Assembly (NCBI GenBank): GCA_934630705.1
Contig: CAKTWP010000036.1
Location: 1-16,816, forward strand
DNA length: 16,816 nt
Direction: 5' to 3'
From: an uncultured Clostridia bacterium
GTDB taxonomy: Bacteria; Bacillota; Clostridia; Christensenellales; Aristaeellaceae
Made by a program: the position numbers and the translations under genes
The notes under the pieces: generated by a model
What the model was told of the DNA's origin: nothing
The model's input: only the letters and a program-made list of their open reading frames with translations
Database searches by the model: none
Shown: positions 1-6,410 of the stretch, piece by piece
Position numbering within the stretch: position 1 is the first letter of the stretch
Layout of the letters: every line of letters begins with the position of its first letter

Positions 1-200
1 CATCCTATTTTCCACCAAAGTTTTCCGCAGTAGTCATGCGCAAATCTCCAGGTATCCATATTTTTCATGGAGCGAGTTGTCCTGTATCCCGCCATGCCAT
101 TGATGCGTTTCGGACAATGTTTCCACATCATCCTCCCGCCAATAAGCATTGTAATCGGAATGAGCAAATCGCAAATTAACATAAACCACCAAAACCACAT
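1..200 (-). CDS. SdpI/YhfL-family membrane protein, C-terminus cut by window edge
   Basis: Partial gene reading leftward off the window; 66 residues are visible. Residues 2-22 (beginning MWFWWFMLICDLLIPITML) form a strongly hydrophobic membrane segment. They are followed by NGMAGYRTTRSMKN at about 34-47 and TWRFAHDYCGKLWW at about 50-63. The GYRT..SMKN...TW.FAH...GK pattern is the hallmark of the SdpI/YhfL family (PF13630). SdpI of Bacillus subtilis is the immunity protein against the SdpC toxin; the job of most short relatives is unknown. The start is chosen because GGAGGTGG lies 6 bases before the ATG at 198-200. A -10 match TATACT (minus strand, 237-242) lies upstream, with no good -35. 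The region is visibly AT-richer than the genes to its right, so recent transfer is possible. The family call is firm; the function is not. Confidence 0.85.
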   Translation of the reverse strand, partial: MWFWWFMLICDLLIPITMLIGGRMMWKHCPKRINGMAGYRTTRSMKNMDTWRFAHDYCGKLWWKIG

Positions 201-396
201 TAAATCCACCTCCATAAACTCCGATTTGTTGAGCCAAGTATACCATATTTCTCAATGAAAAAAAATCACTATATGAAGAATGTGGTTGTTTTGCTGTATA
301 ATTATTTCGCAATGGTCTCAAGGAACCTCAGCCCCTTACACACTGATCTTGCTTGCAAGGTCAAGTGTGTTACACCTTTGTGCTTAGGAGAATAAG
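201..396. other. AT-rich intergenic region with a long hairpin
   Basis: No convincing gene is seen. The only clear structure is an imperfect hairpin at 338-370, with arms ACACACTGATCTTGC and GCAAGGTCAAGTGTGT and a minimal loop. It has one bulged A and one G-T pair, and no T-tract on either side. The stretch probably carries the promoter of the SdpI-family gene (-10 at 237-242). Confidence 0.5.
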
Positions 397-440
397 AAAA
401 AAATCCGAACCCATTTCCAATTTAGAAACTGATTCGGATT
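397..440 (-). terminator. Rho-independent terminator of tRNA-Lys
   Basis: On the minus strand AATCCGAA (433-440) pairs with TTCGGATT (402-409). A second short inner pairing of TTTC/GGAAA type lies between them, and a run of T (397-403) follows directly. It sits 8 bases after the tRNA-Lys CCA end. Confidence 0.8.
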
Positions 441-448
441 AACTGGTT

Positions 449-524
449 TGGTGCGCCATCAGGGACTCGAACCCGGGACACCCTGATTAAGAGTCAGGTG
501 CTCTACCAACTGAGCTAATGGCGC
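449..524 (-). tRNA. tRNA-Lys (anticodon CUU)
   Basis: 76-base cloverleaf on the minus strand with encoded CCA. The acceptor is GCGCCAT/ATGGCGC with discriminator A. The D-arm is TAGCTCAGTTGGTAGAGCA. The anticodon stem CCTGA/TCAGG encloses loop CTCTTAA, so the anticodon is CTT and it decodes AAG lysine. The T-loop is TTCGAGT. The T-stem CCGGG/CCCTG has one C-U mismatch at the second pair (positions 50 and 64), which is slightly unusual. A consensus promoter and a terminator flank it, so it is a single-gene transcription unit. Confidence 0.96.
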
Positions 525-544
525 ATTTACAAGGAACGAGATAT

Positions 545-573
545 ATTATATACGCGCTGTCGCATTTTGTCAA
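545..573 (-). promoter_or_regulatory. Perfect-consensus sigma-A promoter of tRNA-Lys
   Basis: The minus strand reads TTGACA (568-573), a 17-base spacer, then TATAAT (545-550), exact in both boxes. A long A/T-rich tract (about 574-596) just upstream could be an UP element. The predicted transcript start is about 14 bases before the mature tRNA 5' end. Confidence 0.9.
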
Positions 574-682
574 GGATTTTTTTTAAAAACTTTTTTGCGG
601 CCATGCGCCGTCCCGTCATGCGTCCTTTCCCTCGCCGTTATCCTCAAGGCTGATTCCCCGTTTTCATCTCGCAGACGGCGCA

Positions 683-720
683 GAGAAACCCGGCGGACGC
701 ATGCCGCCCTCCCGCCGGGG
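683..720 (-). terminator. Possible terminator of the SH3/RCC1-like gene
   Basis: CCCGGCGG (689-696) and CCGCCGGG (712-719) form an 8-pair GC-rich stem, with an alternative inner GGCGG/CCGCC pairing. On the minus strand it is followed by TTTCTC, a weak U-tract. It lies about 30 bases after the stop codon. Confidence 0.5.
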
Positions 721-751
721 TATCCTCCGCCACTGCTCGTTCATGCCGTGC

Positions 752-1894
752 TCAGTCCCCAGAAAGGCTCCCGGCGAACAGTACCCGGCCATCCGCCGTC
801 ACAGCCGCGCAATAGGTATCCGCCGTCTCGACGGAAGCGATTTTCTCCCAGGCCGAAACCTGCGCGGCAATGGTGCTGTTTCCCGCGTAAAGCACCGTGC
901 CGTCCGTCCGCAGGCCCAGCACGAAATCGCCGCCCACCTTCGCATCCGTCAGCCCCGTCCAGCCCGATATCTGCGCCTGCAGCGCCTCGGGCCAGGCGAT
1001 GGCTGTGCCGTCGCGGCGCACGCCGATCAGGCGCATGCTTGCCCAGCTTAGCCCCATATGATTTGCTTCTATACAAATGTCCGCACAGGAAAGATTCGTC
1101 CACTGCTCCAGCCCAAAGGACGGCGAATCCCATGGGCTTCCCGCGTGCATGCGTCCTTCCCGATCCACCAGCAGCAGGAAGCTATTGTAACAGGCAATCT
1201 GCTCAATCTCCGCCGCCGCAGGAAGCCCATCTGGCAGAAATGTGTAGTCCTTCAATCGGCCCATGGTACCACCAAGCAGCAATTCCCCGGTTGCCGTCAC
1301 GAAGGCGCATCCGACGTTTAAATTGGATGCAATCAGGCGGACAGGCAGCGCGGTGTAGGGCTGTTCGCCGTCCAGCAGCCGCCGAATACCCCATTGCCAC
1401 AATGCGCCGTTCTTCCCGGCGGCCACATAGGTGCGCAGCCCCACGCCAATATCGCGCACGTCACGAAGGCCCGAAAGCAGGTTCGCCAGCTCCTCCGAAT
1501 CGAAAAAGCCTACCTCCGCGCCGGACACCGTTCCGTCCTCATGCAGCGCCATATAGCCATTTTTGTTCAGCGCCACCTTTACTATATCCCGGCTGGCCTC
1601 GTCCGTCACATCCACATATCGCCCCATCACCCAGCCCTCCGTTCGAGAGCCATTCTGCACCGGCCGGCGGTAAATGATGACATGATACCATTCCTGCCCT
1701 TTGGCGTCCGTTTCGCTGCCCAGAATAAATACGTTCTGCCCCCGTTCGGCGCGGAAGATGTATTCCTCCCCCGGCGCTTTGCGGACGTTCACCTCGTCTT
1801 TATTGATTCTCCCAAAGCCGATCGTCTCCCCCTGCGCCCAGGCGCAGGCCCAAAGCAGCACGAAAACCATCAGCACTCCTGCCAGCTTCCTCAT
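752..1894 (-). CDS. Secreted SH3-domain and RCC1-like repeat protein
   Basis: 380 residues. Residues 1-20 are a signal peptide ending AWA before QG (Cys17 sits in LWAC, a poor lipobox because of Trp). Residues about 25-97 look like a bacterial SH3 domain (VNVRKAPGEEY...GQEWYHV...GWVMGRYVDV), a fold often used to bind cell wall or peptides. Residues about 100-380 contain repeated units of the kind ...VALNKNGYMALHEDGTV, VAAGKNGALWQWG and VLGLRTDGTVLYAG, resembling RCC1-type beta-propeller blades. The protein is therefore probably extracellular or wall-bound and involved in binding; no catalytic motif is seen. A longer frame opens at 2047, but the ATG at 1894 has GGGAGGA about 7 bases upstream and starts exactly at the signal peptide. 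It is divergent from the XRE gene. Role unknown. Confidence 0.85.
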   Translation of the reverse strand: MRKLAGVLMVFVLLWACAWAQGETIGFGRINKDEVNVRKAPGEEYIFRAERGQNVFILGSETDAKGQEWYHVIIYRRPVQNGSRTEGWVMGRYVDVTDEASRDIVKVALNKNGYMALHEDGTVSGAEVGFFDSEELANLLSGLRDVRDIGVGLRTYVAAGKNGALWQWGIRRLLDGEQPYTALPVRLIASNLNVGCAFVTATGELLLGGTMGRLKDYTFLPDGLPAAAEIEQIACYNSFLLLVDREGRMHAGSPWDSPSFGLEQWTNLSCADICIEANHMGLSWASMRLIGVRRDGTAIAWPEALQAQISGWTGLTDAKVGGDFVLGLRTDGTVLYAGNSTIAAQVSAWEKIASVETADTYCAAVTADGRVLFAGSLSGD

Positions 1895-2160
1895 GCCCGT
1901 TCCTCCCTCGTATCGCTTCTCCTGAAAGAACCGCCTTGACGCGCTGCCTTTATTCCCCGCATTTTTTCGAGTGCCCGCTTCGGTAAGGACGGCTTTCTTT
2001 CTCTTTGTCAACGACGCAGCGCTGGTAATTCTTCCCGGGGCCTGCATTTATTTTAGAGAATCATGAACTGCTTGGCACAGTGCGACTCCGCGTTGCCATA
2101 GACATCTCATTCACCCGCCACATAGCCAGGTTTGTTTCAGAAAGCATATTTCATACGCAT

Positions 2161-2195
2161 AAGCGCTTGTTTTTTCTTTTTTCTTCCTGTATAAT
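2161..2195 (+). promoter_or_regulatory. Promoter of the XRE-type regulator gene with overlapping palindrome
   Basis: TTGTTT (2167-2172), a 17-base spacer, then TATAAT (2190-2195). The perfect palindrome AAGCGCTT (2161-2168) overlaps the -35 box and could be an autoregulatory operator. The transcript would start near 2202, about 28 bases before the ATG. Confidence 0.65.
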
Positions 2196-2229
2196 AATGG
2201 GACTCGCACGTATAAAGGAGGCGGAAGCC

Positions 2230-2595
2230 ATGCATTCTAAACCTTTCCCGGTAATCGATATGGTCGAAACCGGCAAGAACATCCTGCGCCTGCGTGAAGA
2301 ACGCGGCATGACCGTTCGAGATCTGCAGGCCTACTTTGGCTTTGAAGAACCCCAAGCCATCTACAAATGGCAGCAGGGAAAGAGCCTGCCTACCGTTGAC
2401 AACCTGTACGCTCTGGGGGCTTTGCTGGAGGTACCGATGGAAAAAATTCTGGTGCCTGCAAACGCAGACCCGATTATTATTATAATTGAGCAGCAGGATG
2501 AGCCCTGCTGCTCAATTCATTTTTTGCCCGGCTGCTTTGGACGCGGCAGGAATCGGAGCGCACTTCAACCATTTTTTCCAACGCGATGCGCTTAG
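2230..2595 (+). CDS. Small XRE-family helix-turn-helix regulator
   Basis: 121 residues as an open frame. Residues about 13-75 are a Cro/C1-type helix-turn-helix domain (NILRLREERGMTVRDLQ...YKWQQGKSLPTVDNLYALGALLEVPMEKIL). The family binds DNA and usually represses transcription; the target here is unknown. The start is the ATG preceded by AAAGGAGG at 8-base spacing; an upstream in-frame extension to 2080 would cross the promoter. The frame continues through a strong 14-pair terminator (2484-2525) lying within codons 85-99, so the last roughly 35 residues (after PIIIII) are doubtful. In another frame a TGA lies at 2487-2489 just after the ATT repeat, giving an expected end near residue 86 if one base is missing. 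The regulator call is firm; the C-terminus is not. Confidence 0.85.
   Translation: MHSKPFPVIDMVETGKNILRLREERGMTVRDLQAYFGFEEPQAIYKWQQGKSLPTVDNLYALGALLEVPMEKILVPANADPIIIIIEQQDEPCCSIHFLPGCFGRGRNRSALQPFFPTRCA
2484..2525 (+). terminator. Strong Rho-independent terminator inside the annotated XRE frame
   Basis: AATTGAGCAGCAGG (2484-2497) pairs perfectly with CCTGCTGCTCAATT (2504-2517), giving 14 pairs around a 6-base loop, followed by CATTTTTT. It is a textbook intrinsic terminator, but it lies inside the open frame of the XRE gene. Confidence 0.88.
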
Positions 2596-2925
2596 GAGTT
2601 CCGCCAAAGCGGATTCCCGCTGCTCACAGCGCCAGACCCATTGCCCGATTCTTTTATATTGTGACAATCAGCCACGATTTTGTGGATGGAGACGTTAGAT
2701 CGTGCGTTCGATTGATGGAAAAAGCGAACGGACGGATAGGCCGAAAGCGGATCGTGACGATGGAAACGCAAGCTGCTGAGCGGTCGTTCTTGCGCGCCTG
2801 CATCAGCAGGCGATGCTTCATCATGCATCTTTTTTCTTTTTGTGCAGCGTTATTGTTCATCTGCACCTGAACCGATATCCATGCCGCTCCTATCCTGCCG
2901 CTTCCAAAGCAGCCAGGGACGACGG
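2596..2925. other. Intergenic stretch without a recognisable gene
   Basis: Short frames on both strands here lack ribosome binding sites and protein-like composition. A hairpin GCCTGC-ATCA-GCAGGC lies at about 2796-2811. A weak stem GATGC/GCATC (2812-2829), followed by TTTTTTCTTTTT on the plus strand, could act as a terminator. Nothing else stands out. Confidence 0.4.
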
Positions 2926-2946
2926 TTATTCCCCGTTCCTGGCTGC
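2909..2946 (-). terminator. Hairpin at the end of the 214-residue protein gene
   Basis: GCAGCCAGG (2909-2917) pairs with CCTGGCTGC (2938-2946), with further inner pairing; the stop codon lies in the loop region. Only TTT follows on the minus strand, so termination may be partial. Confidence 0.5.
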
Positions 2947-3570
2947 AACGAATTCGCTGAAGATCTCTGCGAAGCTGTCGTTCACGTTAAACGGCATCTC
3001 ATAGGCAACTGCCGAGTTGACCAGGCAGCGATCAATCTCCGCAGACACCGCATCCGCCCTTCGATCCATCTCTGCGGCATTATTACGCACCACCTTGCGA
3101 TCGAAGTTGATGGTGGTCACACGCCGGACGTCGCAGCGATAGGACACCTGATTCCCATCCTGATTGAAACGATAGCCATTGCCGCCGCCATGGACGAGCA
3201 CCTCAGAATTGCGAACATTCGCCATCTGCTTCAGCACGCGTGCGATTTCCTGACGTTTTGCATTCAGGCCCACTTCACTGTCCATGTCGATGGGAAGCGC
3301 GTTCTTTGCAGCATGAATCGCCTTACTCAGGCGCTCGCGCTGATCCATCAGGTACATCAGAAATCGGACGATCTCCGTGATCCTGTCTGCAAACTCCGTG
3401 GGCGGGACATCGACGAGGGTCTCATTCTCAGCGCCATCGAACACCTTTTTGCACAGGTAGGTGTTCTCAACCCGGGTAATGTTGGCATCCCGTCCGAGAA
3501 CATTCTGGGCTTCATCCATCAAAGCGCTGATTTTATTCTGAAAACGAAATGCTTCTTTCAGATTCATCAT
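2926..3570 (-). CDS. Conserved-looking protein of unknown function, 214 residues
   Basis: I do not recognise a named domain. The protein starts MMNLKEAFRFQNKISALMDEAQ, has no signal peptide or membrane segment, and is rich in charged, probably helical segments. Residues about 60-115 resemble coiled or bundled helices (FADRITEIVRFLMYLMDQRERLSKAI; QEIARVLKQMANVR). A middle part is richer in beta-type residues (GNGYRFNQDGNQVSYRCDVRRVTTINFDR, about 127-155). A further helical C-terminus ends in a short acidic-aromatic stretch (NVNDSFAEIFSEF). The start is ATG at 3568-3570 (a second ATG follows at once), with AAGGAG 6 bases upstream. It has its own promoter at 3602-3630. From memory the layout resembles phage- or accessory-region proteins of Clostridia, but that cannot be confirmed here. 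It is surely a real gene; the function is unknown. Confidence 0.8.
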   Translation of the reverse strand: MMNLKEAFRFQNKISALMDEAQNVLGRDANITRVENTYLCKKVFDGAENETLVDVPPTEFADRITEIVRFLMYLMDQRERLSKAIHAAKNALPIDMDSEVGLNAKRQEIARVLKQMANVRNSEVLVHGGGNGYRFNQDGNQVSYRCDVRRVTTINFDRKVVRNNAAEMDRRADAVSAEIDRCLVNSAVAYEMPFNVNDSFAEIFSEFVAARNGE

Positions 3571-3601
3571 GCTTGCTCCTTCAAATGTTCTTCACGGGTA
3601 T

Positions 3602-3630
3602 ATTTTAGCTTTCCTTGCGCGGATTGTCAT
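3602..3630 (-). promoter_or_regulatory. Promoter of the 214-residue protein gene
   Basis: The minus strand reads ATGACA (3625-3630), a 17-base spacer, then TAAAAT (3602-3607). The predicted start leaves a leader of about 25 bases before the ATG. Confidence 0.65.
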
Positions 3631-3879
3631 TAAACCGCTGGTTTAATCCGCTGCGTCCTTCGCGGCGTAAAAGCTTTTTCTGTTCCAGGATAATGCGTCA
3701 AAACGCGCCTATTACTTGCTCATCATTTTCCTTCCCGACCGCCAGCCATCGCAGCGCAGGCCGTCCAGCTGCCGCGCGCCGAATTTTAGCTTTTTTGCTG
3801 ATCCGCCAGCAATTCTGTTTCCAGATCAATTCGTTTCCCAGAAGGATTTTCTTTGCCGGAATTTCTAAAAATGAAAACA
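3631..3879. other. Intergenic stretch without a recognisable gene
   Basis: Frames on both strands are short, lack ribosome binding sites and do not look protein-like. No repeat or clear structure is seen before the tRNA-Ser terminator. Confidence 0.4.
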
Positions 3880-3913
3880 AAAAAGCCCTGAAACACTAAT
3901 GTTTCAAGGCTTT
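3876..3913 (-). terminator. Rho-independent terminator of tRNA-Ser
   Basis: On the minus strand AAAGCCTTGAAACA (3900-3913) pairs with TGTTTCAGGGCTTT (about 3882-3895) around a 4-base loop, with one mismatch. It is followed by further T (TTTTTTG then TTTTC). Confidence 0.88.
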
Positions 3914-3918
3914 CTCAT

Positions 3919-4010
3919 TGGCGGAGAAGGAGAGATTCGAACTCTCGAACGGTTTTACCCGTTACACGATTTCCAGTCGTGCGCCCTCGACCAAGCTAGG
4001 CGACTTCTCC
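3919..4010 (-). tRNA. tRNA-Ser (anticodon GGA)
   Basis: 92-base class II tRNA on the minus strand with encoded CCA. The acceptor is GGAGAAG/CTTCTCC with discriminator G, as expected for serine. The anticodon stem CACGA/TCGTG encloses loop CTGGAAA, so the anticodon is GGA. A long variable arm (AACGGGTAAAACCGTT) is followed by T-stem GAGAG/CTCTC with loop TTCGAAT. It decodes UCC and UCU. The promoter at 4046-4074 and a terminator make it a stand-alone unit. Confidence 0.97.
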
Positions 4011-4045
4011 ACAATCGGGACAAGCTCAGCTCGTCAACAGGGAAT

Positions 4046-4074
4046 AGTTTACCACAACATATACGATTCGTCAA
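4046..4074 (-). promoter_or_regulatory. Promoter of tRNA-Ser
   Basis: The minus strand reads TTGACG (4069-4074), a 17-base spacer, then TAAACT (4046-4051), with T-rich DNA further upstream. The predicted start is about 30 bases before the mature tRNA. Confidence 0.8.
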
Positions 4075-4413
4075 GGGGGAAAACGCGATTTTTTTCAATA
4101 ACACAGACGGCAGCCACAGCGGCATCTTCTCCTGATGCGGCGGACATTTCCAGCCGCCACGGGCATCACCCGCAATCGACCGGAGGATGCGGGGGTAACA
4201 ATTCTTCCAGAAGCCGGCAGCATACCCACCGGTCGCCGCTCAGCAGTGCTTCCAGGATACCCATCATCGCCTCCGATAGCGCCGTCAGCCCGCTTTGGCC
4301 GTTGCAATGCTTCCATAATCCGGCTGATACTTTCTCAACCTATAACCACAGTAGGCACTACCTAAAGTCGGACAGCGAAGCAACAGTTTCTCCGGCAGAC
4401 AGGCAAAACAAAA
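4075..4413. other. Intergenic stretch without a recognisable gene
   Basis: A GC-rich stretch between the tRNA-Ser promoter and the transporter terminator. Open frames exist on both strands but lack ribosome binding sites and have arginine/serine/proline-rich composition typical of non-coding GC-rich DNA. No repeat or structure is seen. Confidence 0.4.
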
Positions 4414-4446
4414 GCCGATGGAAAAGCACGTGGCCTTTCCATCGGC
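4405..4446 (-). terminator. Terminator of the sugar ABC transporter operon
   Basis: The minus strand has GCCGATGGAAA (4436-4446) pairing with TTTCCATCGGC (4414-4424), 11 pairs around an 11-base loop. It is followed by TTTTGTTTTG. It lies 15 bases after the stop codon of the last permease gene. Confidence 0.9.
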
Positions 4447-4461
4447 GGATAGCGGGAGCTG

Positions 4462-5382
4462 TCAGCCCTTGAGAGAGCCGATCATCACGCCCTTGACGAA
4501 ATACTTTTGCAGGAAGGGATACAGGCACAGGATGGGCGCGGTGGACACCACGATCAAGGCATACTTGATCAGTTCCGCCATGCCCTGAATGGCCACGGCG
4601 GTTTCATCATCCATAAAGTCGCTGGAATCCATCTGGCTCATGATGAGGATTTCCCGCAGGAAAATCTGCAGCGGATAGAGCTTGTTATTCTGCAGATAGA
4701 TCATGGCGTTGAAATAGGAATTCCAATGGCCCACGGCGTACTGCAGGGCGATTACGGCGATAACCGCCTGAGACAGGGGCAGCACGAACTGCCAGAAGAA
4801 CCGAATATCGCTGCAGCCATCCAGCTTGGCCGATTCGATCAGATCCTCAGGGATGGTGTTGGCGATAAAGGTGCGGGCCAGAATCATCTGATACACGGCC
4901 ATCGCCCCGGGAATGATCATCACCCAGAAGGTGTTCACCAGGCCCAGATCCTTATTGAGCAGATAGGAAGGGATCAGGCCGCCGCCAAAGATCATGGTGA
5001 AGGTGAAGATGAAGGTGAAAAATCCCTTATGGGGCAGGCCGCGCCGGGCCAGCGGATAGGCGCACATCATGGTCATGGCGATATTCACCGCCGTGCCCAC
5101 CAGGGTGTAAGCCAGCGTGTTGCGATAGCCGATCCACACCCGGGAATAATCGAACACCCGCTGATAGCCCTCCAAAGAAAAATCCACCGGCCAGAGCACC
5201 ACCTTGCCCGTGGACACCGCGTTGGCCGAGGAGAAGGACGCGGACAGCACATACAGCAGCGGATAGAGCACGATCATGGTCAGCAGCACCAGAATCACGC
5301 CCACAATGGCAGCAAAGACCCGGTCACTGGCGGCGGGCTTAATGACATTGCGCTTATTCCCAGGAGCAACTGCTTCTTTCAT
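4462..5382 (-). CDS. Carbohydrate ABC transporter permease, YtcP/LplC type
   Basis: 306 residues; an inner-membrane subunit of a sugar importer. Six hydrophobic segments are visible: about 23-47, 88-110, 121-142, 150-170, 200-220 and 270-290. The EAA loop that docks on the ATPase is PEDLIESAKLDGCSDIRFFWQ (start about 178). The C-terminal FLQKYFVKGVMIGSLKG ending is characteristic of this permease class, which works with an LplB-type partner and a large binding protein. It starts at ATG 5380-5382 with AAAGGAGGGG about 9 bases upstream. That site overlaps the stop codon of the upstream permease gene (15 bases between the genes), so translation is probably coupled. It is last in the operon and followed by a terminator. 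The family is certain; the substrate is not, although relatives take up complex oligosaccharides. Confidence 0.95.
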   Translation of the reverse strand: MKEAVAPGNKRNVIKPAASDRVFAAIVGVILVLLTMIVLYPLLYVLSASFSSANAVSTGKVVLWPVDFSLEGYQRVFDYSRVWIGYRNTLAYTLVGTAVNIAMTMMCAYPLARRGLPHKGFFTFIFTFTMIFGGGLIPSYLLNKDLGLVNTFWVMIIPGAMAVYQMILARTFIANTIPEDLIESAKLDGCSDIRFFWQFVLPLSQAVIAVIALQYAVGHWNSYFNAMIYLQNNKLYPLQIFLREILIMSQMDSSDFMDDETAVAIQGMAELIKYALIVVSTAPILCLYPFLQKYFVKGVMIGSLKG

Positions 5383-5397
5383 TTCTTCTCCCCTCCT

Positions 5398-6318
5398 TTA
5401 CCACAAGCTGGTGTCGCTGAGCTTGCCGCAGATGGCGTTCACGATCACCATCATCACCAGGTTGATGGTGGAGTTAAACAGGCCGATAGCGGTGGACAGC
5501 GAAAAGTCGGTATTACCGGCGCTGGCAAGGCCGCGCTTGTATTCATAGGTGGAGATGACCTCGCTGGCGGAGACGTTCAGGTCGTTCTGCATCAGATAGA
5601 CCTTTTCAAAGCCGATGGACATCACCGAGCCCATGCGCATGATGAGCATGATGGTAATGGTGGGAAGGATGGCAGGGAAATCCACATGCAGTACCCGCTG
5701 GAACCGGGTGGCGCCGTCGATCTGCGCAGCCTCATGCTGCTCGGCGCTGACGGCGGTAAGCGCAGCCAGATACATGATCGAATCCCAGCCGAAATTCTGC
5801 CACACGCCCGACCAGATATAAATATTCGTAAAGCCGCTGCCAGTCGCCATCAGGTCTTGGGGTTTCTGGCCCGTAAGCGTCTGCATCAGGCGGCCATAAA
5901 GGCCATAGTTGGGGTTGAAAATCTGCAGAATCATGCCGACCAGCACCACCGTGGAAATAAAATGGGGCATGTAGGTGATGGTTTGCACGGTCTTTTTCAT
6001 GTGCATGTTTTCAACGGTGTTCAGCATCAGCGCGAAGATGATGGGGAACGGGAAGCCCACGAAGATGGAATAGGCGGACAGCTTCAGGGTGTTCCCCACC
6101 ACCGTGGTGAACTGATAAGAATTGAAGAACTTCTGGAAGTTCTTCAGCCCCACCCATTTGCTGCCCCAGATGCCATCGGCAATCTTATACTTGCGGAAGG
6201 CCAGCTGAACGCCCGCCATAGGAATATACTTAAAGATGATGATATAGGCCAGCGGAATAATCAGGAACAGATAAAGCTGCCACCAATTACCGTATTTCTT
6301 CCGAATTTTCTGAAGCAC
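5398..6318 (-). CDS. Carbohydrate ABC transporter permease, LplB type
   Basis: 306 residues; a membrane subunit pairing with the YtcP-type permease downstream. The N-terminus NWWQLYLFLIIPLAYIIIFKY is typical of LplB proteins. Further membrane segments lie at about 75-98, 113-133, 165-187, 216-235 and 278-298. The EAA loop AEQHEAAQIDGATRFQRVLH (about 192-211) ends in FPAILP. The start is a GTG at 6316-6318, supported by AAGGAGGAG about 9 bases upstream; no ATG is available nearby. It lies 92 bases after the binding-protein gene, across a strong hairpin (6353-6393). Family certain, substrate unknown. Confidence 0.95.
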   Translation of the reverse strand: MLQKIRKKYGNWWQLYLFLIIPLAYIIIFKYIPMAGVQLAFRKYKIADGIWGSKWVGLKNFQKFFNSYQFTTVVGNTLKLSAYSIFVGFPFPIIFALMLNTVENMHMKKTVQTITYMPHFISTVVLVGMILQIFNPNYGLYGRLMQTLTGQKPQDLMATGSGFTNIYIWSGVWQNFGWDSIMYLAALTAVSAEQHEAAQIDGATRFQRVLHVDFPAILPTITIMLIMRMGSVMSIGFEKVYLMQNDLNVSASEVISTYEYKRGLASAGNTDFSLSTAIGLFNSTINLVMMVIVNAICGKLSDTSLW

Positions 6319-6351
6319 AGGGCGTTCTCCTCCTTGCTGAAAATGGAGAAA

Positions 6352-6394
6352 GGGGGGAGAGCGTGCGCAAGCATTTCACGCCTGCTCTCCCCCG
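6352..6394 (-). terminator. Intercistronic hairpin between the binding-protein and permease genes
   Basis: GGGGGAGAGC (6353-6362) pairs perfectly with GCTCTCCCCC (6384-6393); an inner GTG/CAC can extend it. On the minus strand TTTCTCC follows, a poor U-tract. Such a structure usually partly terminates or protects the upstream message, giving more binding protein than permease. Confidence 0.65.
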
Positions 6395-6410
6395 GGATAA
6401 CCTTTAGGGA

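Noticed and set aside
34..321. 95-residue minus-strand open frame
   Set aside because: It starts with TTG without a ribosome binding site and lies out of frame over the SdpI-family gene, whose motifs are unmistakable.
595..1677. 360-residue plus-strand frame opposite the SH3/RCC1-like gene
   Set aside because: Proline, arginine and serine rich with no domain; a by-product of GC-rich codon use on the other strand.
2842..3633. 263-residue plus-strand open frame
   Set aside because: Opposite the 214-residue gene, which has a promoter and ribosome binding site; this frame has neither.
3918..4472. 184-residue plus-strand open frame across tRNA-Ser
   Set aside because: Its first part is the reverse complement of the tRNA and the rest is Ser/Arg rich without features.
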